DNA from: Ferruginibacter sp.
GTDB taxonomy: Bacteria > Bacteroidota > Bacteroidia > Chitinophagales > Chitinophagaceae
Direction of reading: 5' to 3'
NCBI GenBank assembly: GCA_014379905.1
Contig: JACMKX010000169.1
Span: 33,318-97,317 of the forward strand
DNA length: 64,000 nucleotides
In this document: positions 45,401 through 51,800 of the stretch, one piece after another
How the letters are laid out: each line of letters starts with the position of its first letter
Position numbering within the stretch: position 1 is the first letter of the stretch
The notes under the pieces: model-generated
What the model was told of the DNA's origin: nothing
Databases searched by the model: none
Seen by the model: only the letters and a program-made list of their open reading frames with translations
Made by a program: the position numbers and the translations under genes

Positions 45401-46303
45401 GGTACCGGAACCATTGTTATTATTAATGGTATTATAGGAAACATTTAATCCCTGCTGGGCCTGTGTGTGTATAGCTGCGGCTGCATTGATTGCCCCGGAA
45501 GCGCCCCCGAAGTTAATAATGGTGTTGCCGGTTGCCACCGTGCTTCCCCCGATATCATTGTTGGTATCCGACAAGGTAAAAGGACTGGCAGCCCCATAGC
45601 CAATTATGGAAATACCGATATTGCATTGCTGAATGGTATTGCCATAAAATTTATTATTAGAATTTGTGCCTCCGGCAACAGGTGAAACTGAGGTAGTGGC
45701 CGTGGCAGGCAAAGCATTCATTACAATGATACCGGCAGAACCTGCTGTCATTGGGGCTGTTCCAGTTGCATTGTTGCTATTGCGGAGGGTGATTACACAA
45801 TTTTTTATCGTAACATTCTGGCAACCTTTGGCAGTACTTGCTTTATATAAAGCATAGCCATATTCCATGGTAGATGGGGGGGTTGTGTTGGCAGGGTTAT
45901 CGAGCGCATCAATTCCGTTGATGGTAATATAATCTGCACCCACCAATCGCCATATACCGTCCTGTACGGCTGTGGACGGTGTTCCTGTTCCTGTTGTGTA
46001 GGATGTTAGCAAAGGATTGGCGCCTGAAGTGGCAGGGTCTTTTTGAAATATCACCGGATTTGCCAGTGTACCGGTAGCGGTAAGTGATATAGTCGCTGAA
46101 ATGGTTTCTGTATACCCGGCAACTACATTAAAGGTTACGCCCCCTGTTCCCGGACCGGATACATTAAGCGCGGCAACTGCCGAAGCTATGGAAACATAAT
46201 CGCCCGGAATAGTTTTTATACCCGTTAACTGGCCAAAAGAGGAAAATCCTTTAAAAAAAATACATGCCAGTAAAATTAGTAAGGGTACAATCTTTATTTT
46301 CAT
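28934..46303 (-). CDS. Giant T9SS-secreted tandem beta-helix protein (giant B)
   Basis: 5789 aa, ATG start, cleavable signal to about residue 25 ('LLILLACIFFKGFSSFGQ'). Residues 26 to about 3128 are parallel beta-helix modules rich in 'NNTI', 'ISNNNF' and 'VYNNTIYLNG' turns. They form three large units, each closing with a PDIGADE/PDMGAYE-type motif near residues 1055, 2120 and 3125. An Ig-like insert lies at about 2125-2260. Ig/PKD-like domains follow ('VCAGDSVILSVDPGT') to about 3290. The strand-repeat blocks and C-terminal cassette shared with giant A come next, ending in an Fn3-like domain and the T9SS sorting domain (last 82 residues, '[10 protein letters not shown]'). Beta-helix heads like this occur in polysaccharide lyases and in adhesins, but I could not point to catalytic residues. 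Expect a surface or extracellular fibre-like protein. At 17.4 kb it is the largest gene here and has no frameshift. Confidence 0.9.
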   Translation of the reverse strand: MKIKIVPLLILLACIFFKGFSSFGQLTGIKTIPGDYVSIASAVAALNVSGPGTGGVTFNVVAGYTETISATISLTATGTLANPVIFQKDPATSGANPLLTSYTTGTGTPSTAVQDGIWRLVGADYITINGIDALDNPANTTPPSTMEYGYALYKASTAKGCQNVTIKNCVITLRNSNNATGTAPMTAGSAGIIVMNALPATATTSVSPVAGGTNSNNKFYGNTIQQCNIGISIIGYGAASPFTLSDTNNDIGGSTVATGNTIINFGGASGAINAAAAIHTQAQQGLNVSYNTINNNNGSGTNHSNTLRGIYITSATSANATITYNTVTLKGGGTTQHVMGIENTSGSTAAGNSIIISNNTITNSTYNSATTGGFYGIYNNGASPATLTINSNTISNNSSAAGTSGFFYGILNSGLASAVTMSSNTVSGNSTGNLTTGLFASIYNSASVPSLTINGNTIAGNTSSALSGLYYPIYNSGTVTTTININSNNIGTAISPAINFTAANSGSQQFIRNSKGGAGAALSISNNNFYNVLYSIQGTGTNIYISNAAATLSQAINGNTFTNLSVNTKGSITFISNSVIVPATGTQNVNNNTISGTFAKTGDGGTLTLFTSSVASVAGSVINNNNNNFSNITVIGATTIAGWVNTDAGNSTKTIQNNTFSNWVGGTGNVVAMAVNITSPYSTTTANTIHTISGALNVYGITTAAGNDKIYSNTIHTLISTGAAGTVTAIYVTLGTTKNIYQNTIYNLQGNGVTTGSVRGIVIIGGTTVNVYQNTIYSLQANTLTTGTLNGIWVSGGTTIAVYRNKIYDLSSSSNSITGYVNGIQVSGTTVNRTVTLQNNLVGDLRTPSANSADAIRGISLVATGATSTTKVYNNTIYLNGVSSGTNFGSTGIYHTTSSTATTATLDLRNNIISNTSVPNGTGLTVAYRRSSTTLTNYHAASNNNLFYAGLAAGNRLIYNGSGTNSDQLLSTYKARVSPRDAQSFTEDMIVTSTFLSTIGSSASFLHLDPSKITQAESGAAGITGVTTDFDGEIRQGNTGYAGSGTAPDIGADEADATPSPALSGTYNVGAGEIFTSLTNAGGLFAGINSRGLSGNVVVNITTDLPGEDGTNVLYQWVEQGVGNYSLTIKPDVSTARIISGNVLAGMIRLSGAKRVIIDGSNGTTSNYLTFRNTNTPATTGTAFTFINGASNNIIKYCTVEAFANSTNGVILFGTSGVAGGNSNNTITNCNINATVSSNTGNLCIYSSGTVGNENSTNTIANNAIFNYSDRALDITNTGSTGWVITGNSFYNGTVSASINYASASALHGIRIAGGTGYLISNNYLGGNAALSGGTSAAYASSLGNVSYQGIVLTTSGPTPASTIKGNTIANITLSSVPTVSGSIAFSGIETSGSGINIGGVLPGDGNSIGSNTANSLVNVTTTTGTSTFTTTIRGISCGSTGGLVIGNQVGGIDIRNIGAAPAPSTFIGIYISNPTAPSQVNNNIIGSTGTGAAANSIQVLSSSTATATAITGISIASTVVSAVQVDGNIIQNLSHLGLVNTISGGIIGISNASTGASAITITNNTVTILSFATYSSGVFYGIYNFGVCSSISINSNTINGNTTASTSGAYFAIYNSAAVTTAININSNNIGNSTTGAFNFTAANSGTQNFINNIAGAATAALSISNNNFQGINYAVAGTGANTYIQNTGATLSQAINGNTFTNLNVNTSGNITFIANNVVMPASGTQNVNNNAIVTAFTKRAGGTVTLFTSSATSVAGSIINNNNNDFSNITVLAATTIAGWVNTDAGAPTKTIQNNIFSNWVGGTSSITAMSVNISGTSNATTGNLINNISGAGSVTGITSAAGDDNIYSNTINSLASTGAFVVTAIAVNAGTTKNIYKNKIYGISGSNASGTVNGILVSGGTTVNIYNNLIGDLRTPAANTSDAIRGISVTSVSASSVTNVYYNTVYLNGTSSGATFGTSGIYHVASGTATTGALNLRNNIIGNTSTPNGSGKTVAYRRSGTALNNYASTSNNNLFYAGTPAASKLIFTDGTNSDQTLANYQTRVAAIDALSVTEDITSKFLSVTGTSSVFLHIIDTIPTQIESGAVNIPGITDDFDGQIRAGNPGYTGPPSSSPDIGADGIFGIEIDPPTITYSVLGNTTSTANRNITGVDITDGSGVNIAAGTKPRIYYKRFSAANTLLDNSPGSNGWKYTEATNATSPFTFTINYALLFGGATVTAGAIQYFIVAQDIATSANVAINSGTFANTPSSVALTAAAFPIGGTINSYTIPFTGAYNVGTGEVFTSLTNANGLFAAINSAGMAGNTTFNIVSDLSEDGTNALNQWTESGAGNYTLTIQPNAATVRTISGNVPAGLIRLDGADRVMINGSISGSGSYLTFRNTNTSVLTGTAVTFLNGATNNTLKYCNIRASADAANGTILFGGSAVTGGNSNNLVDNCIISATVAANTGKVAIYSAGTVGNENAANTISNNSINNYRDRGLDITATGSAGWTISANSFYNGDVTGTHNYTFSSTLHGIKISGGSGYSVLNNYIGGNAALASGSNAVYASTLGDISFQGILLTTTSASPVSNIKGNTIAAISLSSVPTGANSSAFTGIETNGAGINIGGNAAGDGNQVGSAGNIGSVSITTSTLSTANSSLITGIHCGSTGGTISGNQVGGFDINNIGSAPAPSSFTGLFINSASAPSTVTNNTIGSATTSNSIRVLSTSSATTTALTGISVGSLVNSNILLNGNRIENIAHLSLTSSGNFTGINNAASSGVLTITNDTILNIITAANANSGSTAYTGISSGATSIITNNLISSIALNSSGTNAQITGIAVSGAFVQTITGNIVSGLTTASAKTSGSVETSSPAGATITGILNTATIAGQVISNNTLYNFNAVNTAAINTVVTGIGITASLTGNIFNNRISGFTNKSTGSNPGICGVVAASGSFNLYNNSVRLDNSSNVNGVKIYGIIHAAGNNWNYFHNSVSIAGNATGAALRSASFIRPVDGDLLLRNNVFINTRTGTGTHYAVSNIVTPANSTWPAAASNYNDLYSSNAATIGEWGLSTNETFAQWKTASGGDANSVSTPVSFTASLYDLQSDSLSNCSLNNSGTPITTPIVINTDIKNNARSAISPDMGAYEFNYSVFTILPGSNSPVCAGDSVILSVDPGTALSPSFSWTNPANTVISTIQNPTVAAIAGQYKISITDLNGCRVTDSILVSINQRPTATISAPISLCDSGNVILNLTVTGTGIISGNLSNGDPFSGTAPLIAVTVFVNATSSFSISNMSDAICSSIAIDIPDTVTITVSNKGDWLGITSDWSDPINWCGGILPTSSSDVTIPAATVIMPVILNSVQCRNLFISTGDTLTITAAGTLNIYGIITNNGVYNDNGTTNFNGNTGQQTFSGITTFNNLTLNNAGGLLLPVAIIVKNNLLISLGALNANNFNISLKGNWTNNVSASSFTGGTATVTFNSATVQSIGGTFATSFNNLVIANTAATVTLNVNASITGDLSISSGTFDMAGFTANRATAGGTLTVSNNATLKIGGTNTYPTNYTTSTLVVAGTVEYSGTNQTVANKVYGNLKLSSASGAAIKTFPATALTVVGNLSSTLGTGTSVSFTAASNITVSGNVTIGASTTFDGGSYSHPIGGNWTNSGTFTGNTGTIIFTGPGTVVGGTGTQNFNNLTVAASAVLFSNNSITLTGSLATTGSGSFSQAPGGTLIMSGVGTTISGSGISLDNFTVSGTVTTSISLNLTGNLAVNGSFIASAATTTMSGTSKTITGAGTISFYIFRASGSVSSNTNFSITNALVVDGSFSASAGTATFTGISSLSGTANLFNATINGVSLQLSAGAVLGIANILTLTSGVLDVTTSGPNTVNFNGAGAQNINSLTYSNLLLSNGSTKTATSDITTIFNITIGSATTFNPAAYTISVYGNWINNGVFIPATSTVQFVGPATAFITGATTFNILTSNTSSSTTELFLQSDVSAAIVNMINGIIQTGANTLTLTNARTGTSYIFGNIRRTHAFTTGVAYAFEGPDNTIDFSAVSGVTSVTVSVVKGPIGDFPFGGSISRVYNITVPAGTYTATLRLHYEDDELNGNDESSMVLWKYNGASWGSAGKTANSTASNYIEQSGLTDITDRWTSSAGSNLVRWNGITSNDWNTASNWTIVQGVPSTPPSSTDIVDLGSATFTNQPTINNTVTVKNIVFGSTKAVVLTLGSSGSLTTLGNINGNWTGNATHTIDVGNQTLTVNGDIDLSDGTTGHAIDLTIGSGTVTTLNSLSERGGANINFSGAGTLNIYKDFLNSSGTFTAGSGTVVYNGTENQAIANVTYNNLTINKAGGLAAINNTVNIAGDLLVSSGQLDNFSTTTIAGNVTINPGDTLTNYQLLHVKGNWNNNGTYFGSSSGTIFDGSGLQTITATTFNNLTINKPSGTALLTGNVTITGDILINSGIFDIQAYAFDRNLPGGTVTTSNGATFMIGADNPPRNFTNNIIAPSSTTIFYGTTPQFIGLAGITFGNLIFRGTGVKTLLAAMTVNGDLTIENLSSFNATSATITLNGNWINSGTFTPSTSTLLCSGTGKTITGNTTFNKVDVTGSYTNISNITYNDLLHITSSGSLSGGGAINTTLNGDLINSGTLYTLGVTTFTGTVLQTLSLINAVQTVAITVNFNGTVSPVLNSTSAPQFGFLNINNTGGVNPSVGWTIAYAMSVGSGASFNGGPSTHNLVGSLTNNGTITSSGVLNFIPSSAATVNLGSNFSSTGRVNFGGAGAMTIAGSPSSFFNVVASNTNLSGITPSSNWNILNNFTINSSSILKAGNYTYLVGGNISNSGTITSGTSTFTLNGAGIQDIYTLSAFNNLTSNKPAGSTTMSSDVQVNGVLNFIAGQIQTGSKILIQPSSGTVTGAAQSTGWVNGNLQKSIATGTNVSSTFEIGGNTGYTPATVLFAGVTVSGNLTANTVSAEHPQIKQSAIDSSYDVTRYWLLTNTGIGFTTANATFNWVTTDVDAGAITANFKPGLYDGVSWTTPLFASPLPLSIQATGLTSFGDFAIGDGFKVTTWTGAAGTADWFTAGNWYGGVPDITIGTVIPGTLQAGRVFPEINTGTAMVDSLTIENPASLIVTNSTLQIKGPIINNGTFDVSNGTIEMNGVVNQTIPANAFTNSSILNLIINNNVTLAGPGMLTGTLTIGSSGKTFTTNDFLILKSTAASTAAVAPLPVDGAGNPTSYITGNVTVERFIPNKRAWRLLTAPLSTTGSIYNSWQNGGVYEAGKGMLVTGPNPLPANGLDASAFNAVSMKSFNVATQGFINITDTKNTNLSNATGSAANMGYFVFVRGDRNPNNLYAGNSSATTLKSTGTLQTGKQIFTTPAPLNGYSLMVNPYASPVDFNTIQRSHIANLFYTWDAKLNLLGGYVTLLFNTDGTYITSPPGSLQDKNIQSGQAFFVLTDTATAANLTFYESSKSSVSHNAAFRPLNLVKSMEITLNLVEMDGSIIPADGVVAEFGDGYNAGVDHQDAIKFTNINETFSLLRNGVSLAIERRPSIVTIDTLFLKLTQASQRNYQLVFNAGNLSQPTLLAFLEDKYTGISTPVDLQGGTNFNFTINGDPASINATRFRLVFKQSAALPVSFSDVNAWQQGENIAVSWKVENQLNVDRYEVEKSVDGSNFNKVNTQLVVNPNITATTYNWLDLHAVNGDNFYRIRNVDRDGTVAYSKIVKVNIGKGPGGMVIYPNPVTGGVIGLQLKNMAPGRYKIRLLNAIGQALLIKEMTHAGGNASEKITLTNDIAKGLYSLEITDPRKNKTVISVVIQ
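36930..43125 (-). repeat. Tandem beta-helix modules 2 and 3 of giant B, front halves
   Basis: Module 2 and module 3 (about 36930-39500) share their front part: 'YNVG-GE-FTSLTNA-GLFA', 'YLTFRNTNT', 'GTVGNEN--NTI-NN', 'HGI-I-GG-GY', 'GIET-G-GINIGG' and 'NQVGG-DI-NIG-APAPS'. The offset is about 3.6 kb. Module 3 has a different rear half, so the modules themselves are recombined. Confidence 0.8.
39930..46230 (-). repeat. Tandem beta-helix modules 1 and 2 of giant B
   Basis: Module 1 (about 43130-46230) and module 2 (about 39930-43120) share their rear part in the same order: 'ATLSQAINGNTFTNL', 'TIAGWVNTDAG', 'TIQNN-FSNWVGGT', 'SDAIRGIS', 'VAYRRS', 'NNNLFYAG' and a PDIGAD close. The offset between equivalent segments is about 3.4 kb. 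This is an in-frame tandem duplication of about 1050 residues, now diverged. Confidence 0.8.
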
Positions 46304-47000
46304 GTGGTTAGTATAAGTGGCATAATACCATAACTCCGGATTAATAAAACTATTTCAATCTGCATCAAAAATTTAACCCCCAGGAAAAGACAGGTAAATG
46401 TGGGTGGCGTCCAGCTTCAGCATAAAACACCTGGGATATAATATTCCGGCTGTTTTGAAATCTTATTTGCTATATTAAGAGGCACTAACATACTTATAAT
46501 ATATTATTTTAAACAGGATACCCGCCCGGAAATGGTCATTAGCCCAATTAACGTTCCGGATTATTTTGGATAAAAAGTACCGGTGTACAAATAGTTGACT
46601 ATGCAGCAAATTAAATGATATAAATGGTGTGTCTTGTAGCCCGGTTATGACTTTAACGGTAGTATTAATACTACAAGTGACTCATTGAACTTAAAGGGCA
46701 TTATAATATTCCCTTTCGTTTTTTGAAGGCAACTGTTCTAAAATCAACGTACCTGTGTTCGTTCCAAACCGGGGTGGGGTATAACATCCACACTATAAAA
46801 GCATTTATACTGAATTACCCACCGTGATAATTGCACTAAAAATAACCCCAGTCACTAAAAATTTGCCGAATATGATCGGGTTTCAACCCAGACCATTGAA
46901 CTTTTATCTGTAAACATTTATCACCTCAAAATAAAAAAAGCCTAACCCAAATGGCACCGCCTACTGCCCACCCGGTATCACCGCGGGCATGGCAAAATAT
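46304..47000. other. Intergenic stretch between giants B and C
   Basis: About 700 bases with no gene. An imperfect hairpin near 46964-46990, with an A-rich run at 46928-46938 that reads as T-rich on the minus strand, could terminate giant C. It lacks the AACACCC/GGGTGTT hairpin found after A and B. No exact promoter match for giant B was found near its ATG. Confidence 0.45.
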
Positions 47001-48830
47001 TTAATCATTCCTCAATTTAATAGCGGTTTTGCTATTATCAGGATTCGTAACTTCAAGGCTGTACATCCCCTTTGCAATAAGCCTGGAAAGCAACATTTTC
47101 TCCATTGCACTGCCGCCTGCGTGTTGAATGGTTTTGACCATAATCAATTGCCCAATCGGATTAACTAAGCGGATCGTATATTTTCCCCGGGCCATATTGT
47201 TGAATTGCAGGCCGATTACCCCGTCTTTTACAGGATTTGGATAAACTTCCATTAAGCCAGCTACCTTTCCTATATTGACTTTAGCTATTTTGCTATAAGC
47301 CGCCGTTCCATCCCTGTCAACATTTCTGATTCGATAAAAATTATCTCCGTTGGCCGCATGCAGGTCTAACCAGTTATAAATGGCGTTAGTACTATTGGGG
47401 TTGGCAACAGGCTGGGTATTTACTTTGTTGAAATTATTGCCATCGAGGGATTTTTCCAATTCATACCGATCTACATTCAACTGGTTTTCTACCTTCCAGC
47501 TTACCGCTATATTTTCACCCTGTTGCCATGCGTTTACATCATTAAAGCTAACTGGCAAAGCCCCCGACTGTTTAAACACCAGGCGGAATCGCGTAGCATT
47601 CATGGAAGCGGCATCGCTGTTGATGGTGAAATTAAAATTAGTGCCCCCCTGCAGGTCAACAAGGGTGGAAATACCTGTGTAACTATCTTCCAAAAAAGCC
47701 AGCCTGGTAGGTTGCGAAAGATTATTAGGATTAAACACCAACTGGTAATTTCTTTGTGAGGACTGGGTTAATTTTAAAAATAATGTATCGATGGTAACGA
47801 TCGAAGGCCTTCTTTCAATGGCAAGAGATACACCATTTCTTAGTAAGCTAAAAGTTTCATTGATATTGGTAAATTTAATAGCATCCTGGTTGTCAACACC
47901 AGGATTATAACCATCCCCGAATTCTGCCACCACACCATCCGCCGCGATGGTGGAATTATCTGTTTCCAGTAAGTTCAATGTTATTTCCATTGATTTTACC
48001 TGGTTCAAAGGACGAAAAGCTGCATTGTGGTTTAGATAACTCTTGCTGCTTTCATAAAAGCTTAAACTTGCCGCCAAAGCAGTGTCCGTTAATACAAAAA
48101 AGGCCTGGCCCGATTGGATATTGTTGTCCTGCAAACTGGATGGGGGCGATTTGGTATAAGATCCGTCACCATTAAATATCAAGGTTGCATATCCTCCCAG
48201 GAGGTTTAGTTTGGCATCCCAGGTATAAAATAACCTGGCTACATGAGACCTTTGTACTGTATTGAAATCAACAGGCGAAGCATAAGGGTTTACCATCATC
48301 GAGTAGCTATTGAGCGGGGCAGGAGCGGTAAATGTCTGTTTACCTGCCTGCAATATTCCTGTACTCTTTAAAGTGGTGGCGGAGCTGTTAGCTGCGTATA
48401 AATTATTGCTGTTCCTGTCACCGCGCACAAATACAAAATATCCGACATTGGCGGCACTTGCCGCAGTTGTTGAAAGATTGGTATTTTTTGTGTCAGTAAT
48501 ATTTACAAATGCCTGGGTGACCGAATTAAAGGATTTCATGGAAACCGCATTGAATGCACTTGCATCCAGTCCGTTGGCGGGTAGCGGATTGGGACCGGTA
48601 ACGAGCATGCCTTTGCCGGCTTCATCGACACCCCCGTTTTGCCATGAATTATAAATTGGACCTGTAGTGGATAAGGGCGCGGTTAATAAACGCCAGGCAC
48701 GTTTGTTGGGAATATATCTTTCCACGATTACGTTGCCGGTAATATTGCTGGTTGCAATACCTGATCCGTCAACCGGCAGGGGTGCCACCCGCGCAGTACC
48801 ACTACCTGTAGAAATTAAAGTAAGATAACC
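47001..48830 (-). repeat. Shared C-terminal cassette, copy C
   Basis: Same order and nearly same length as copies A and B; opens with a variant 'YLTLISTGSG' instead of '[11 protein letters not shown]'. It is closest to copy B for most of its length, then diverges in the T9SS sorting domain ('KLRND' end instead of 'VIQ'). Confidence 0.88.
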
Positions 48831-51800
48831 GTTGGAAGCCAGGTTGCCGGCGGATACTTTTAGTGTATCCGTGAGGTTTAATGCACCCCCAAGTGTTACA
48901 CCCGCAGCATTATTAATGAGCAGGCTTTTTAATAAATTACCCGAAAATGTTGCGGCAGGTATGGTTTGCGCGCCGGTACCGTTCATTTCTATTATTCCGC
49001 CTGAAACATTAAATAAGGTTCCGGCATTACTGATGGTTCCGGCTATCCGGAGGGTTGCCCCGGTTACCGTTAAGGAAGCGGCATTTTGAATTACGATATT
49101 TTGTACCGAAAAAGCACCCGTATTTAAGAGGGGATAATTAGTAAGGCTGGCTGGTATGGTTACATTTGTAGTGGTACCGGGTATTGCCCCGCAAAGCCAG
49201 TTGCCGCTGTTGTTCCAGGCTGTGTTTAAAGCACCTGTCCAGGAACCGGGGTTTACAACTGAAACCCTGAGAATCGCCGACACGGTGCATGCACCAGATA
49301 AAACAGATCTTTTATACCAGGTAGTTTGTGTTAAAACACCGGCTGGTGTGTAACTCGGCGTTGTTATACCGGTAATAGTGGCAAAACCCGCTGTTGAACT
49401 GGTAGTACTTATTTCCCAGGAATAAGCATAAGTCCCATTTCCACCTGTTGGAACGGACCCGGTGATAGTACCCGGCGAAGTTCCCGAGCATACCGGCTGC
49501 GTATAGGTTGCCTGTACATATAACCGTTTGGTAACGCCTGTACAAGGGTCAGTAAAAACACCATTGGTGGCAGGTATTGTTGCAGTATTATTTCCAAGTA
49601 AATAGCCTTCAACTGTAGCCTGGCTGGTGGTTTGATGGCAGGTTCCAATAGTAAAAGTGGGGCAGCTTCCATTGGGGGTACCATAACTTGCAAAGCCTAC
49701 TGTACCGAATACTGAACCTGCCGGGGCTGTAAGTGTAACTGAACCACCTTCTCCATTCGTTGCACATAATACCCCGGATGCTCCGTTAGTGTAGCTTATC
49801 CCGTAATTTACGACCTGGCTTAAGCTGATTATAACGTCGTCTGTTGATGCAGTACACGGACTGTTTGAAATGGTCCATCTTAATGTATAGCTGTTTCCCG
49901 CGGTTCCGCTGAAGGTTGAGTTAGCGCCTGCCGGGGTAGTAATGGTTCCTCCGGTTCCTGATATTATGCTCCATGCCCCTGTCCCGATAGCGGGTGCATT
50001 GGCTCCGAGTGTAACCAATGATGACCCGCAGGTAGCAGCACCGGTCTGGTCGGCGCCTGCTGCTGAAGTTGTTGGATTTCGGTTAAAGCTAACTACAACA
50101 TCATCTGCTGATGCGGTACATGAACCGCTTGAAATGGTCCATCTTAGTGTATAAGTAGTTCCCGCAGTACCGGTAAATGTTGATGCAGGGCTTGACGGAG
50201 TGGTGACCGTACCCCCGGTTCCCGAAATAATACTCCAGGCCCCGGTGCCGGTAACAGGTGTGTTGGCTGCAAGCGTAACAGTTATCAATCCACAGGTGGC
50301 TGCTCCAGCCTGATCAACACCTGCTGCTGCCGGTGTTGGCGGGGCGCTTACAATTACAGCAATCGTAGCGTTGGAACTAATACATCCGCCGGCATTTTGG
50401 TAAACCGTGTAGTTGGTGGTTCCCAAACCTGTCGTTGATGGAGTAGGGGCAACAGAAGCTGCGTTTCCCGTGAACTGGATATTATTAAAACAACGTGAAC
50501 CTGCAACTGATACTCCGGTAACATTTATTGTGCCGGTAGCTTCCGTGATGGGAAAGGTTGGGCTGTCATCACCCATAATCCCTGCGCCTGAATAAATACC
50601 TATGCTATAATCGCCTGCTGCCTGTATTGGATAGTTAAACGTGTTGGTGATGGTTGTAAGGCCGGCATTAGCGGTATAGGTTGTTGTTGTAGAAGAAATG
50701 GCAATAACAGTTCCTGAACTGTTAAAAATCGCTAGTACGAGACCAGTTACAGTCTGGTAAAGCGGTATATGATAGTCCACCGTGGTAATAGTGGTATATG
50801 GTGTTGTGATAGTAAAATGTGTTTTATGGTTATTGGCAGTGTAGATATCGTCTACATAGGTTGTGTGGGTAAAAGTAGTAGTTCCTCCCACTGATCCAGC
50901 GACTGGTACTGCAGTACCCCATATAAGCGCTGTTCCGGTAGCAGTTAAGGGTGTAGCTGTTGCATTCTGGCAATAATTTACCGGGGTGGTTACTATCGGC
51001 GCCGTAGCCAAACATAACTCACCAACAGCATAATCGCCAAATGAAGTTATTCCTGTAGCCTGGATGGATGTTGCTAACGGTGAGGCAATAGCAGGCAATG
51101 ACCAGGTGGGGTTATTGTATTTAGCAACCTTAAAATTTGCTGTGGTTGACCCTGCATCTACATCGCCTGCCACCCAGTTCATAGTAATTGTTGCAGTAGT
51201 AAATGCAATCCCGGTATTGGTGAAATTCCAGTACCTGTTTACGCTTTTGTCAGCTGTAATTCCCGAACCCGCTAACTGAGGATGATCGAACTTTAGTACC
51301 CGGCTTGTTAGATCGCCGGCCGTTCCTACACTGGCAAATGCTATGGTTAACGGGGTATAATTACCTGCATCTCCAATTTCAAAAGTTTTGCTGGTTGCCC
51401 CTGTAGCGATATACTTCTTAAAATTACCCACCACATGGCCGCTGGTCCTGGCTAACGTTCCTGTAGCATTAAGATAAAGGGTGCTTGACCCTGTATTTAT
51501 ATTCCCATTGGTAAGTGTGAGAGGGCCTGTAATGGTTACATTCGAATAAAGCGTAACGGCTGTCGTACGGTCCATCGTAAAACCGGAGAAGGTAGTAGGG
51601 AATGTTCCGGAGATATACCTTATTGCCGTCCCATTAAAGGTTACGGTAGATGTTCCGGCAGTAAACGAAGTTGCTGATGCATCATTTACCCAGTTACCAC
51701 CAACAGTAATGTTGAAATTATTGGGGTTAAATGTACCAGCCGCTATTCTTAGGTTACCGGTTATGTTAAGGGCTGCACTTAAACCAACAGTTATACCTGA

